This document shows, in pieces, positions 12,939 to 22,890 of a DNA stretch of 23,652 bases. Position numbers and translations under genes: made by a program. Positions within the stretch are counted from its first letter, which is position 1. Each line of letters starts with the position of its first letter. The stretch is from the IMG/VR virus record IMGVR_UViG_3300044985_000056, positions 1 to 23,652 of that record; one strand, written 5' to 3'. The notes beneath the pieces were generated by a model that saw only the letters and a program-made list of their open reading frames with translations, had not been told where the DNA came from and ran no database searches. The DNA comes from a virus.

Positions 12939-14791
12939 ACGATGCTCCACTCCGTGCCGTTCCAGAGAACAGTCAGTGATGAGTACTTCGCGGTCAGGGT
13001 AAATGTGAGCTGGCCATCGATGGTCTCGCCCGAGTCGCCATCGATGATGACGTCGAACGAGGAGCCGATCTTCTTCACGATGATCATGGCGTCCGTGGAG
13101 CCTGCCGGCAGATCAATGGTGATGACGCCGGCTGCGGTATCGTCGTCGGCCATGACAGCCTCCCAGGCCACCGCGGTTCGGGAGGTAGTGGTCTCGACAA
13201 CGACCGTGAAGTTATTGCTGGTACCAGGTGGAACTGTGAAGGTGCCGTCAGCTCGGAGGAAGTTGGCAGTGCCGCCTCCGGATCCTCGGACCAGGCCTGC
13301 GTCCGCGTCAGTGAATATCGGGATGACAACATCGTCGGCGCCACCATCACTGGTGATCGCCCAGGTTGTGCCGGTAACCGTACCGATCGACAGCGCGGTC
13401 GGTACGTTGGTGACCTTGGCCGTGTTGGCTGTGACCGCGGCGTTGTTCGCAACCTCGACATCGAAGTCTGAGATCTGGCTGGCCGGTATTGAGATCGCTC
13501 CCTGGGTGAAGTGGATCGAGCCATCAATCGCGTGGGCAACAAAGGCTGATGACAGGGCATCGATGTCAACACCATCGACCGTGCCGGTGACGGCCAGGTC
13601 CGGAGCATCAACCGTGAAGCTCGTGGCTGCAGTGAAAGCAATCGTGTCTACCTGGATCCCTGCACCAGTACCGCTTCGAGTAGTCCGGAAGTACTCGTAG
13701 AAGTTGGCCAGCGCGTCATCAAAGATTCGGTATACGTTCGGAGCAATCCGTGTATACCCCTGGTCAAGAGCGGCACCCGTACTGAGCAAGTTGATCCGAG
13801 GTGGGTTTGCCGAAAGAAGGAGGTCACCATTCACCTGGACTTCACCATCCTGGCTGATCCGCATGCGCTCGACCAAAACGGTGGTGCCAGCTGCTGCGGT
13901 CAGGAAGGTGATGCGTCCAGGCATGTCTCCAGCTGCAGCAACTCCATCCACCTGGAAGCGTATCTGCGCACCTTGCTTGTAGTCCACGCCATCCCAGCCC
14001 ACGGCCATGATCGCCAGCAGTGTGTCGTTGTCAGTGACGAGGGCATGGGTGTTGTCATCGCTGTTCGATCTTGACCCGACGATGATTGCCGGCAGGGTTG
14101 TTGAGTGCCGATGCACAATGAAGGCCGCGACATTCGTGCCGCCAATATCTGACGCCTTCAGTGCGCTCTGGTAGAGGATGCCGTCGATGGTGATGCCGGC
14201 CTGCTCGAGGCCTGGGTTACCGGCGATGACCTGCGGACCCTGGGTATAACTGCCCAGCGGATTCAGGAACAGCGGTGCCGCGGTGGTGTCATCGCTCTTT
14301 GACTGGATGGCCTGGAAGTCATACTCCAGGTGCTGCGAGATGCTTGGATCCAGTGCGCCGGTAACCAGGGCAACATCGTGATCCACCAGGTCGATCGGGG
14401 AGTTGCTGGTCAGCACGATGGATGCCGGCATGGCGCCGACCAGGACGACAAAGTTCAGAGGTGTCGCACCAGGTGACCAGACTCCAGAGAACACAATGCT
14501 GTACAGGACGTTGGTGTTGGAGTCCACGATCAGCATGCCGTTGTCCAGGTCGTCGGCAGCATTCATATCCGTAGTGCGTTCCCACGCATCCGGACCCACA
14601 TTGTAGGTGCCGTTCTCTGCGTCGACCACCTGGTCCTTCACCAGGACACGGTCCTTGGTCCCAGTCAGTACGCCGTTAAGTGTTTGGCCGGTACCGAAGA
14701 GCGTGATCTGGGTCGTGGTCGATGTCTTGACCGGCGCCTTGATGCCCTCTTCGGGCGACTTGCCCATTCTCGAGATCGCGGAAGTAACCAT
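12935..14791 (-). CDS. tail fibre/spike protein with shared N-terminal anchor, 618 aa
   Basis: Residues 1-115 are clearly paralogous to the N-terminus of the 1176-residue fibre. Shared blocks are S-P-E-E-G-x-K-A-P-V, L-F-G-x-G-Q, G-x-x-D-R-V, E-N-G-x-Y-N, W-E-R-x-x-D-M-N and Y-S-I. This is expected to be the particle-attachment domain. The middle (about 120-330) is a beta-rich domain with GAQIRFQVDGVAAAGDMPGR and an R-M-R-I-S-Q-D-G-E-V-Q-V-N-G-D-L segment common in phage fibre proteins ahead of variable tips. The C-terminal third holds Ala/Thr/Val-rich strands, including FLRADGTFTVPPGTSNNFTV, and ends in LTVLWNGTEWSIV. It starts in TGATG overlap with the giant gene. Confidence 0.85.
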   Translation of the reverse strand: MVTSAISRMGKSPEEGIKAPVKTSTTTQITLFGTGQTLNGVLTGTKDRVLVKDQVVDAENGTYNVGPDAWERTTDMNAADDLDNGMLIVDSNTNVLYSIVFSGVWSPGATPLNFVVLVGAMPASIVLTSNSPIDLVDHDVALVTGALDPSISQHLEYDFQAIQSKSDDTTAAPLFLNPLGSYTQGPQVIAGNPGLEQAGITIDGILYQSALKASDIGGTNVAAFIVHRHSTTLPAIIVGSRSNSDDNTHALVTDNDTLLAIMAVGWDGVDYKQGAQIRFQVDGVAAAGDMPGRITFLTAAAGTTVLVERMRISQDGEVQVNGDLLLSANPPRINLLSTGAALDQGYTRIAPNVYRIFDDALANFYEYFRTTRSGTGAGIQVDTIAFTAATSFTVDAPDLAVTGTVDGVDIDALSSAFVAHAIDGSIHFTQGAISIPASQISDFDVEVANNAAVTANTAKVTNVPTALSIGTVTGTTWAITSDGGADDVVIPIFTDADAGLVRGSGGGTANFLRADGTFTVPPGTSNNFTVVVETTTSRTAVAWEAVMADDDTAAGVITIDLPAGSTDAMIIVKKIGSSFDVIIDGDSGETIDGQLTFTLTAKYSSLTVLWNGTEWSIV

Positions 14792-17700
14792 CAGTTTTTA
14801 TCCCGCCCTTCGGCCAGGGCCTGGTAGATGTTGAAGTTCTTGCCCTCGTTGCCCTCGAGGTACGAGTCGGTGTAATCCAGGAAGCGCCACAGGTTACCCG
14901 AGCCTGGCATCGGTATGATGGATCCAGCAGCTCGACCAATGTCAGCGGCCAGCTTGATGCCTGACTGGTTGCCTTTCATGTAGCTCTCGATCTCGGTCTT
15001 GATCCGTACCGGCGCAACAGCGACCGCACTGATCGGCATGGTCGGCGCGAAACCTTCCCAGGCTGATGAGATGTCACGGACCAAGGGGACGGTACCGAGC
15101 AAGAACTTGAATGTATTTTCTGCTGCCCACTCTACATACTCCTCGTCGTCTTCTGGAACGTCCATGATCAGGACCTGCGCCAGGTTAGCTGCAATTATCG
15201 GCATGAGCAGACCATCCATCAAGAAGGCAGCTGACAAAAAGTTTGTGCCGCCCTTCGAGGATTTGTACAGGCGCTGGTAGTAGGCGTTGAACCAGGAGCC
15301 GAAGACCGTCAGCGTCTTCACGAACTCGTTCTGGTTCGACTGCATGATGCGGCCCAGGTGCATGTCGGAGCCAGAGCCTACTGACTCGGCCACTGACTGG
15401 TCGGCCTCGATGATCGCGCGTTTCTCGTCGCCGTGTTTTTCCATGGCGCTGGTGTACCTGGCGTACCAGGTTGGATAGGCCACGGTTGAATCGACCATGG
15501 TCTGCAGAATGAAGCCTCGAGACTTGACCGTGTTCCACATGGCCTCGCCTCGGGAGGTAGCCATCACTTTTTTCATGTACTCCTTCGCTTCTCGGTTGAC
15601 CACCTGGGCGCGGTTCTCCATGAACTTGGATTTCTCATCGACCATGGCCATCACCTCGAGCGGTCTGGATCCGAAGTGACCCATCGCCTGCGCCCACTTG
15701 AGGACGCCGACTTCCCTGGCCGCGATCGGGATCGCGCTGAACTGCTGGGCCACGTTACGAATCGAGTACGCCAGGTGCATCATGGTCGCAGCGCCACGCA
15801 TGTGCCGCGACAGCCTGGCCAGCCAGCGACTGGTCTCACGCGCAGGCTCCGCTCTGCTGATCGAAGTGATGGCATGCAGCATGTTCTCGTAGAACGGAGC
15901 GCCGTGCTTTTTCTCGATCATGTTCTGAATCTTTTTGTTGTTCAGGATCGAACGCAGGTGCCGGCCAACCGTGGCGAAGGCGATGTAGTGCGTCTTCTCC
16001 TCGACCGACTGCGTGATGTTCCTGGTGTCCAGGAGCACAGGCCTGCCTCCGGATCCTTTCCTGGCGTGGGTGGATCCTGCTTGCATCGGCACTACCTGGG
16101 CCGTGTTCATTCCGCGCATCTGCTCGTCGGCAAGTTCCAGCGCCTGGCTGTCGTACATCAGCTGCATGTGGCCACCAGTCATCTGGACGCCGTTGACCTC
16201 GAAAGACACGGCCTCGAGTTTCGGAGGCGCGATGCCGAGCATGGCCTTCGCTGCTTCCTGGAGCTGCGGCCACTGTGATTCGTTCATGGCCCAGACGTTG
16301 TTGACCAGGGTGAGCTGTTCATTCGTTAGTCGGAGCATCAGCTGCTCGACGTCATTCTGGGACAGGCCGTGACCATCCATCAGCGATTGCCGGCTGGACT
16401 CGGTCCCCCAGTAGACAGCCATCATGAAAACCTCGGAGCTGGTGAAGTCATCCTCGGTGCCATCCTCCTTGGTGAATGGCATCGCGTCATTCTCACGCAG
16501 GCCCACGCGAGACATGTTCTGCATGAAGGCCTCCATCTCTTTGTACATCTGCATCTGCAGTTCGTACTTCCTGGTCATCGCATCGTTGATCGGCTTGTAG
16601 ATGTGCTCGAAGGCCCAGCCGCCTTCCTTGAATCCATCCAGCTTGCGGATCATATTGCCGAGCGATGGTATCGAGTTGACCATGTCGCCCCAGGTCAGCT
16701 TGGCCATCTTGCCCTTGCGGACTTTGCCACGCTGGACAGATGAATCCTTGCCGCCATTCTCTTCGATCGACTCGAGGCCAGCCTCACGGATCAGAGCTGC
16801 CTCGGCATTCCCCTTGTCCGCGATCTGGCCACCCACGTAGCGCAGGTGATCAAGCATGTCGGTCACGCCGCGGACTTCGTTGACAGTCATCTCATCGAAG
16901 GTGGTGACCTCGAATCCCTCGAGGGTACCGTTCTCGTGTCGGAATCGAATCGCTGCTGCCAGGTTTGGATCCAGCATCTCGAGACCAAACAGCTCGGCAT
17001 TCTCATTACCCTCGCCGGTCTCTTTGTTGAAAGGTTTGGTCTGCCCTTCGTAGAAATCCAGGACCCGCCGAGCGTAGGCTTCGCGCTCGACCGGAGTCAG
17101 GCGCATGTCGTAGGCGTTGGCCAGTGCGGCCATGGCTTCGATGTATTGCTGATCGACCTGGGTGGGCTTGATCTTGCCGGCAGCGATTCGTACCTGGACT
17201 GACCGGATCTTCTTCCGCGCCTTGTCCATTTTGTCCTTGGCCTCGAGCGCAGCTTTGTACAGGTAGTGGTTCGCCAGCTGCTGGATCTTGTGCGGGGTTG
17301 CGTCCTCGGTTGCCGTGGCCGCGGCCTGGGCAGCTTTGATCATCTGGTTGTAGTACTTCGACGGACGGATCTCCTTGTAGGTCATGGTGCCGATCAGCTG
17401 CTCCGCTTCATGCTTGAGCGTCTTGCGATCGATCTTCTGAGCTGATGAGCTGCCCTCGGCTTTCAGTTCCATCAGGAGCAGTGCCGCCTGGTCCTCGTTC
17501 AGCATGGCCTCGCGGACCTCCTGCTCCAGGGATCCATCGTTGAGGATGTCGCCATACTTCTCGATCATGATCGCTTCAGCGGCTTTGTCAGATGCCTGCT
17601 TCAGAGTGTCGGAGTTCTTTACCTGCTCGTACATATCCTTCACGGACGCGAAGCCATGGGCCTCTGCGTACAGCGCAGGATCCAGGCCACCACCGACAGC

Positions 17701-20700
17701 CTTGCCGATCCAGTTCTTGCCGTTCGGCCATCCACCGATCGCATCACGCAGCGCATGCCAATCCACGCGGCCATCGGTGACGACCTCGCCGTTCTCGTCC
17801 TTGATTACCTGCATGTCGGACATCACCTGGTAGACGGTTTCTTTCGCCAGGCGCTCGGTCTCCTGCTCGATCAGTGGCGCCTTCTCGTCGGCCCACTCCT
17901 CGGACTTCATTTTCTTGTACTGCTTCATCACCTTGGCGTCGACAGTTGCCTCGGCAGTTTCGTTCTTGCGGCCTGCCAGCTGCTGGTACTTCTCCCACTG
18001 GGCATCAGTCATGCCGGCCTGCTCCTTGCTCTGGAACAGCTGCGCGTATTCAGGGGACATACTGGCGATGTCGATCTCCTGCTCGGTGGCCAGCATCTTG
18101 TCGAAGATCTCGGTGATCTCAGGCGACAGCTTGGCACGAGTCAGCCGCGGATCCGACAGCGTCCGGTACAGTCGCTTCAACCAGGAAGTGAATGACGCGA
18201 ACGCTCGGCGCAGGCCGATCGATGGTGCCTTGCCCTCGCGCAGGTAGACCTCGAAAGTCTCGGCCCACATCTCGTGCTGCTCGGTGGTGAGATCCCTGAA
18301 GTTCTCGGCACCGAGCCAGTCGAGCATGGCCTGCTGGTTTTCGGACATGCCGTACTTCTCTACCCAGATGTCCTGGATGTCCAGGAACAGGTGACCGGAC
18401 TCGTGCAGGTAGCTGGACAGGTCGGCAGCTTCGGTCAGCTGGATGATGCGCTTGCCACCAACGTCAGGGAAGAAACGACCGCGCTCACCACCTGGATCGT
18501 CCTGGAACAAGAAGTCCTCTTTGGATCCAAACTGTGCATCCTTCACCAGGACCAGGCCACCGATCTGGATGACCTTGCTGCCTGATATTACCGGCATGGT
18601 GCTGTCGCGATCGAAGAAGTAACTGTGCCGCTCGGGATCGAAGCCGACCTGCACCCAGGTAGGATCCTCGAGTGCGGCCTGGGCCTCGGCCATGGTCTCT
18701 GCCTGGTCCTGATTCTTCCAGGCGCCTTTGATAACAGCGGACGGTGCCTTGGCGCCACCAGCTGCTACCTTGATGGCATGCTTGTCCTCGGGGAACGTGG
18801 CACCCTCGATGACGGCGACCGGCACATGAGACATCGGCCCCTTGCCTTTGCCAGGTTCGTTCTCGTGGATCGTCGGTACCCAGACGTTGTGATCTTTGTA
18901 CGCTGGGATGTCCAGGCGCAGGCCTACCTGGTGGCCGTCCTCGACAGGCACGTTGACCCGTTCTTGTTTGTTGGTGTGCAGAGCACCCATCATGTCGGCT
19001 GTGGTTGCCGGCGTGGGTAGGGATTCGTAGGCGCCGATCGGCTTGACCTGGTTGACCAGGGCATTGTATTCGGCTTTGGTGACGGTGCCGTCCCTGAGTT
19101 GCTGGGCGGCTTCCTTCAGAGCATCGATGCGCTGCAGTACAGCCTTGTGCTCCATGTTCACTCGAGACTTCCGATCAGCGGACTGGTCGGCCAGGTCTCG
19201 AGCTGCTATGACCTCTTCAGGTCTGGCGGTGAGTTGGCTTAGTGATCTGCTTCGCGCAGGCCCTTCACGAACTCCTTCACGTAGTCCTTCCGAGAAAAGG
19301 GCTTGCTCGGTTTCACCCGAGTAGGCGACTTTTTGGGAGAACCCTTCGTAGATCGCTTTTGAGATGTTGCCATTTGCATACTCCTGCTCAAGGATCTGAG
19401 CTATTTCTACTACAACCTTAGTATAGTCTACCTGGGAAAGAATTTCCACTGTGCCTTCAGCCTGGTTACCCTTACCCAGGGAGTTATCCACCACGCTGAA
19501 CGTGACCCTGGGGTCGTCCTTGTAGTGCTCACGCAGCTCCAGGTGAGCCTCGGCTGATTTCATGTGGGTCAGGATGTGCTCTGACATCGGCACGGTGCGT
19601 CCGGTACCCAGTTCTTTTTCCTGCTTCCTGGCTCTCGAGAGTGCGCCGTTTAGGAATGCCTCGGCAGGATCTCGGTAGACAAAAATGATGGTGACATCCT
19701 GGCCGGCATCGAGTGCCTGGTCGATCTTCTCGATCGAGCTGCCGGTGGTACGCATGTTGCTGTCGTACACGATGTGCGCCTGGTCGATCATCTTCTCGTA
19801 GCGCGGCTGGTTCAGTCCGGATGTCTTGCCGGCGCCGGTACCACCAGCAGTGAACAGCACCATGTTGTCGTTCTCGACTGGCTCGGCCAGGCGTATCGCG
19901 TACAGCTTCTTGGCAAAGGCGCTGGTTGGCTCATGCACAGCAGCGGCTAAGGTGCGATCGCGAATGTAATCGGGTGACATCTCCTTGGCAATATCACCAC
20001 CGATGATCTTGCCGCCCCTGGTTTCCTCGATCTGCTCGTACTCTTTCCTGGCAGCAGCGAAGTTCGACAGCTTGTCCGCGATGGCCTGCTCGACCTGGGC
20101 GAACTCGACGGTACGATCGACCTGCTCGGCTGGTGGATCCTCGAGGTTCAGATCCTCGGATCCAGGAAGCTCTGCCAGGGATCCATCAATGTCGGGCTGC
20201 AGGGTCTGAGCGTACTCGACCGGCATCAGCGCCACCTTCTGTGATGCGAATCCTCGCTCACTCAGTGGCAGGTCCTGGACCTCGGGACGGAAGTTGACCC
20301 AGGAGTTCTGGCCGCGGGTCTCGCTCGTAAGCGCCCACCTGGCCCAGGGTGACTTGGTCATCATCATGTGGTTGCGCCATGCTGCCTCCTCACCCTTGGG
20401 ACCGAAGCCGACAGGCGAGAGCGTGTGCGCGTAGTAGTCATGAACGATTCTCAGCAGGTCGTTGTACAGCAGCGGGGTACCATCAGCCAGGGTGCGGCCA
20501 CTGTCCTGCAGTAGCGGGTGCCTGGTGAAGTCCTCACCTGGTGGGCCGAAGGTCTCGGGCGCGGTCTTGTAGAACCACAGGTGATTGTTGGCGTTGACGT
20601 CCTGGCGCATCAGCTTCGAGTCGACGCCTTTCTTGCCGGTGTAGGGTTCTTCCTTGGTCGACGGCCAGGCTTCGGGAGTTATCGGCAGCGCATCGAACTG

Positions 20701-22887
20701 CTCGAGCACCTCGGTACCCAGCTCTTCGTAAGCGCGTTGGACGTCAGGGTTGTCCAGGTCGTTGACAGGCATGTCCTCGTAGGCCTGTTGGATCTCCGTC
20801 TGGATGTTGGACTGGTCAGGTGTGATCTTGCCGGCCTGGTCCTGCGGTTCAACAGGACGACCGGCAAGGCGGGTTGCTACCCTTTGCGAAGTTGCACTTG
20901 CTTGTTCCGTCTGCGGGGGACGAAAGTTGCCTGTGATGCTCCCGAAAGGGAGGGTACCTTCTCGCGAACCGTATAGCCAAGCGCGGCTGCGTCCGCTATG
21001 AATTTCTCGTGCGAGAGGGCCAAGGGCGATCGCTGCCTGCTTGACCGCTTCGTGGTGAGCTTCGATCTCTTGCGCATTAGTCGGGTCTCCTGCAAAGTAA
21101 ACCTCCAGGGATTCGTCCGTGATCGTGAGACCAGGAAGACCTGAAGCGTCAATGATTTCTTGCGCCTGGTCCTGAGACAAAGGCGCAACCAAAGGAAATG
21201 TTATCACACTCGTGACAAAACTCCCATCCTCGAAAACGTGACCGAAGTCTTCTTTCCCATCAAATTCTTCACGGACATGAACCTCTTCCTGGTTGAAGTT
21301 CTCGGCGAACTTGGCCAGCATCGACAGTGTCTTCGCGCGGTCGGCTTCCTTGAACGACAGGTTGAGTCCGAGCGATGGCTCGAGTTCACCACCGAATAGG
21401 CCGGTGGTATCAGTGCGGTTGATCTCGACAGACTTCAATCCACCCAGGAGATAGTTCAGGCTGTCGGCTGCTACGTCCTGCAGTAACTTGTGGGCCTCGA
21501 GGTCGCCGCGGTTGGCAGCTGCCTGGAGTGTCGAGATCCCAGGGATGGATCCGGTAGCGGCTGACAGGTTGACCTGGATCTCTGCCCTGGTCGATGCAGC
21601 CTTGCGTGATTTCAGTAGCGCGTCGATGCGCTTGGCCACGCGGTTGAGATGCGTCTTGTCAGCTGGGTTCAGTACCGGACCTCGAGGCAGATCCGTCTTG
21701 CGGCTGTCGACATTCTTCTGAGTGCGCTGCAGGCTGTAACCACCGGCCTCGAGGACCGCGCGGTACTCGCCAGTCAGGAACAGCTGCTCGAAGTCTACGG
21801 TGCCGAGGATCTCCTCGTGGGTCAGATCACCATCGTTCAGGATCTGCAGTGCCGACCTGGTCTCACCACCTCGAGCTGTTTTCTCCATCAGGGTCTTGGC
21901 AAAGGACCAGACAGTTTCCTGGACCTCCATCGGGCGCATCCCCGTTTTCTCGCCAGCCTTCCTGGTCAGTACGTTCATTGCCAGGTAGCCAGGCTTCTTG
22001 CCAGGCATCTCGGCTGCACCGTTCGATGCGAATATGGTCTGCTCGAATCCAGTGTACGCGGCCATCCAGGCGTCGAGTGTTACCTCGTTCGGGTAGCCAC
22101 TGAGGTTCAGCATGAATGAGTTTGCCTTGGCGCCAGACAGGACCAGGCTTGCTGGATCCGGAGATGTCAGTGCGCGGTAGCCATTGATCGCCCAGGCCTG
22201 CATGACGCTGTCGATGCCTCGCTCACCCTGGACGTTGGCGCCCATGATGTCGAGGATCCGCTTCGTGTCCACTGGTCGGCCTGCTTTATCCCAGGCTGTC
22301 CAGATCTTGAGGGCATTGATGGTGTTGCCCTCGACTGAGTTGCGTGGCGAGAACGCAGCCAGGAGAGCTGTGAAGCGCGGTGCATCTTTGCCGAATACGG
22401 TGGTGATCGCGTGTTGACTGTTGGCGTACCAGCCTACCTTCGACCGGCCAGCTCGAGCGACCGCGGCCATCTCCTGGAAACCAGGCAGCTGCTTCATCAG
22501 CTCGAGGACATTACGCGCGGACTGCGCAGTCTTCAGTGCTGCGATTTCATCAGGCTGCAGGTACCGCTCGATGGCACTGAGGCCTTTGACTTCCTTCTTG
22601 ATCGCGCTCCACCTGGCCTGGTCTTCCGCGGTCAGCTGGTAATCCTGTGGCGGTACCGGAAAGCTCTTCGACTTCTCGACGTAGTCAGTGACCGGACCCT
22701 CGACCGCGATCTCACCACCTGCCTCTTCGATCCTGGCGATCAGCGCATCGGCTTCTCGGTTGACCAGGGTCTCGAGGCTGGTGATGGCCTGCTCATCGGT
22801 CTTGCCCTCGAGGATCTCCTGGCGTAGGAAAGCGATGTCGTTTTCAGACAGCGTCCCGACCTTGGCGATACAGGCGTCTAACGGCAT
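14791..22887 (-). CDS. giant polyvalent (probably ejected) virion protein, 2698 aa
   Basis: A single uninterrupted frame encodes a mosaic of domains. In order: a helical N-terminus; about 145-340 with AAFSPRNSVEGNTINALKIW (A177 onward), a module seen in phage polyvalent proteins; about 540-680, a segment of foreign codon usage; about 740-890 with HDYYAH (H816-H821); about 1000-1130, a zeta-toxin-like P-loop with GGTGAGKTSG (K1021) and Y-D-S-N-M-R; about 1321-1430 with VGLRLDIPAY and VGFDPERHSYFFDRD, function unknown; about 1470-1620, a zincin with HESGH (H1495, E1496, H1499) and AETFE (E1543) as possible third ligand; long helical regions; and about 2380-2698, an LPD38-like end with a hydrophobic span near 2550-2572. 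Such proteins are known or proposed to be injected with phage DNA and to act against host defences. AAGG lies ahead of the ATG. Confidence 0.88.
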   Translation of the reverse strand: MPLDACIAKVGTLSENDIAFLRQEILEGKTDEQAITSLETLVNREADALIARIEEAGGEIAVEGPVTDYVEKSKSFPVPPQDYQLTAEDQARWSAIKKEVKGLSAIERYLQPDEIAALKTAQSARNVLELMKQLPGFQEMAAVARAGRSKVGWYANSQHAITTVFGKDAPRFTALLAAFSPRNSVEGNTINALKIWTAWDKAGRPVDTKRILDIMGANVQGERGIDSVMQAWAINGYRALTSPDPASLVLSGAKANSFMLNLSGYPNEVTLDAWMAAYTGFEQTIFASNGAAEMPGKKPGYLAMNVLTRKAGEKTGMRPMEVQETVWSFAKTLMEKTARGGETRSALQILNDGDLTHEEILGTVDFEQLFLTGEYRAVLEAGGYSLQRTQKNVDSRKTDLPRGPVLNPADKTHLNRVAKRIDALLKSRKAASTRAEIQVNLSAATGSIPGISTLQAAANRGDLEAHKLLQDVAADSLNYLLGGLKSVEINRTDTTGLFGGELEPSLGLNLSFKEADRAKTLSMLAKFAENFNQEEVHVREEFDGKEDFGHVFEDGSFVTSVITFPLVAPLSQDQAQEIIDASGLPGLTITDESLEVYFAGDPTNAQEIEAHHEAVKQAAIALGPLAREIHSGRSRAWLYGSREGTLPFGSITGNFRPPQTEQASATSQRVATRLAGRPVEPQDQAGKITPDQSNIQTEIQQAYEDMPVNDLDNPDVQRAYEELGTEVLEQFDALPITPEAWPSTKEEPYTGKKGVDSKLMRQDVNANNHLWFYKTAPETFGPPGEDFTRHPLLQDSGRTLADGTPLLYNDLLRIVHDYYAHTLSPVGFGPKGEEAAWRNHMMMTKSPWARWALTSETRGQNSWVNFRPEVQDLPLSERGFASQKVALMPVEYAQTLQPDIDGSLAELPGSEDLNLEDPPAEQVDRTVEFAQVEQAIADKLSNFAAARKEYEQIEETRGGKIIGGDIAKEMSPDYIRDRTLAAAVHEPTSAFAKKLYAIRLAEPVENDNMVLFTAGGTGAGKTSGLNQPRYEKMIDQAHIVYDSNMRTTGSSIEKIDQALDAGQDVTIIFVYRDPAEAFLNGALSRARKQEKELGTGRTVPMSEHILTHMKSAEAHLELREHYKDDPRVTFSVVDNSLGKGNQAEGTVEILSQVDYTKVVVEIAQILEQEYANGNISKAIYEGFSQKVAYSGETEQALFSEGLREGVREGPARSRSLSQLTARPEEVIAARDLADQSADRKSRVNMEHKAVLQRIDALKEAAQQLRDGTVTKAEYNALVNQVKPIGAYESLPTPATTADMMGALHTNKQERVNVPVEDGHQVGLRLDIPAYKDHNVWVPTIHENEPGKGKGPMSHVPVAVIEGATFPEDKHAIKVAAGGAKAPSAVIKGAWKNQDQAETMAEAQAALEDPTWVQVGFDPERHSYFFDRDSTMPVISGSKVIQIGGLVLVKDAQFGSKEDFLFQDDPGGERGRFFPDVGGKRIIQLTEAADLSSYLHESGHLFLDIQDIWVEKYGMSENQQAMLDWLGAENFRDLTTEQHEMWAETFEVYLREGKAPSIGLRRAFASFTSWLKRLYRTLSDPRLTRAKLSPEITEIFDKMLATEQEIDIASMSPEYAQLFQSKEQAGMTDAQWEKYQQLAGRKNETAEATVDAKVMKQYKKMKSEEWADEKAPLIEQETERLAKETVYQVMSDMQVIKDENGEVVTDGRVDWHALRDAIGGWPNGKNWIGKAVGGGLDPALYAEAHGFASVKDMYEQVKNSDTLKQASDKAAEAIMIEKYGDILNDGSLEQEVREAMLNEDQAALLLMELKAEGSSSAQKIDRKTLKHEAEQLIGTMTYKEIRPSKYYNQMIKAAQAAATATEDATPHKIQQLANHYLYKAALEAKDKMDKARKKIRSVQVRIAAGKIKPTQVDQQYIEAMAALANAYDMRLTPVEREAYARRVLDFYEGQTKPFNKETGEGNENAELFGLEMLDPNLAAAIRFRHENGTLEGFEVTTFDEMTVNEVRGVTDMLDHLRYVGGQIADKGNAEAALIREAGLESIEENGGKDSSVQRGKVRKGKMAKLTWGDMVNSIPSLGNMIRKLDGFKEGGWAFEHIYKPINDAMTRKYELQMQMYKEMEAFMQNMSRVGLRENDAMPFTKEDGTEDDFTSSEVFMMAVYWGTESSRQSLMDGHGLSQNDVEQLMLRLTNEQLTLVNNVWAMNESQWPQLQEAAKAMLGIAPPKLEAVSFEVNGVQMTGGHMQLMYDSQALELADEQMRGMNTAQVVPMQAGSTHARKGSGGRPVLLDTRNITQSVEEKTHYIAFATVGRHLRSILNNKKIQNMIEKKHGAPFYENMLHAITSISRAEPARETSRWLARLSRHMRGAATMMHLAYSIRNVAQQFSAIPIAAREVGVLKWAQAMGHFGSRPLEVMAMVDEKSKFMENRAQVVNREAKEYMKKVMATSRGEAMWNTVKSRGFILQTMVDSTVAYPTWYARYTSAMEKHGDEKRAIIEADQSVAESVGSGSDMHLGRIMQSNQNEFVKTLTVFGSWFNAYYQRLYKSSKGGTNFLSAAFLMDGLLMPIIAANLAQVLIMDVPEDDEEYVEWAAENTFKFLLGTVPLVRDISSAWEGFAPTMPISAVAVAPVRIKTEIESYMKGNQSGIKLAADIGRAAGSIIPMPGSGNLWRFLDYTDSYLEGNEGKNFNIYQALAEGRDKN

Positions 22888-22890
22888 AGC

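Noticed and set aside
12162-13700. Long plus-strand frames (about 250 and 260 codons) opposite the tail genes
   Set aside because: They are antisense shadows caused by GC-rich codon structure. The minus-strand genes here have coupled starts, paralogy and recognisable fibre features, while the plus frames have no ribosome binding sites or family patterns.
15676-18195. Several plus-strand frames of 100-200 codons opposite the giant gene
   Set aside because: The minus-strand frame is continuous with clear domain motifs throughout; the antisense products are of low quality and rich in Arg, His and Leu, as expected from reverse-complement codons.
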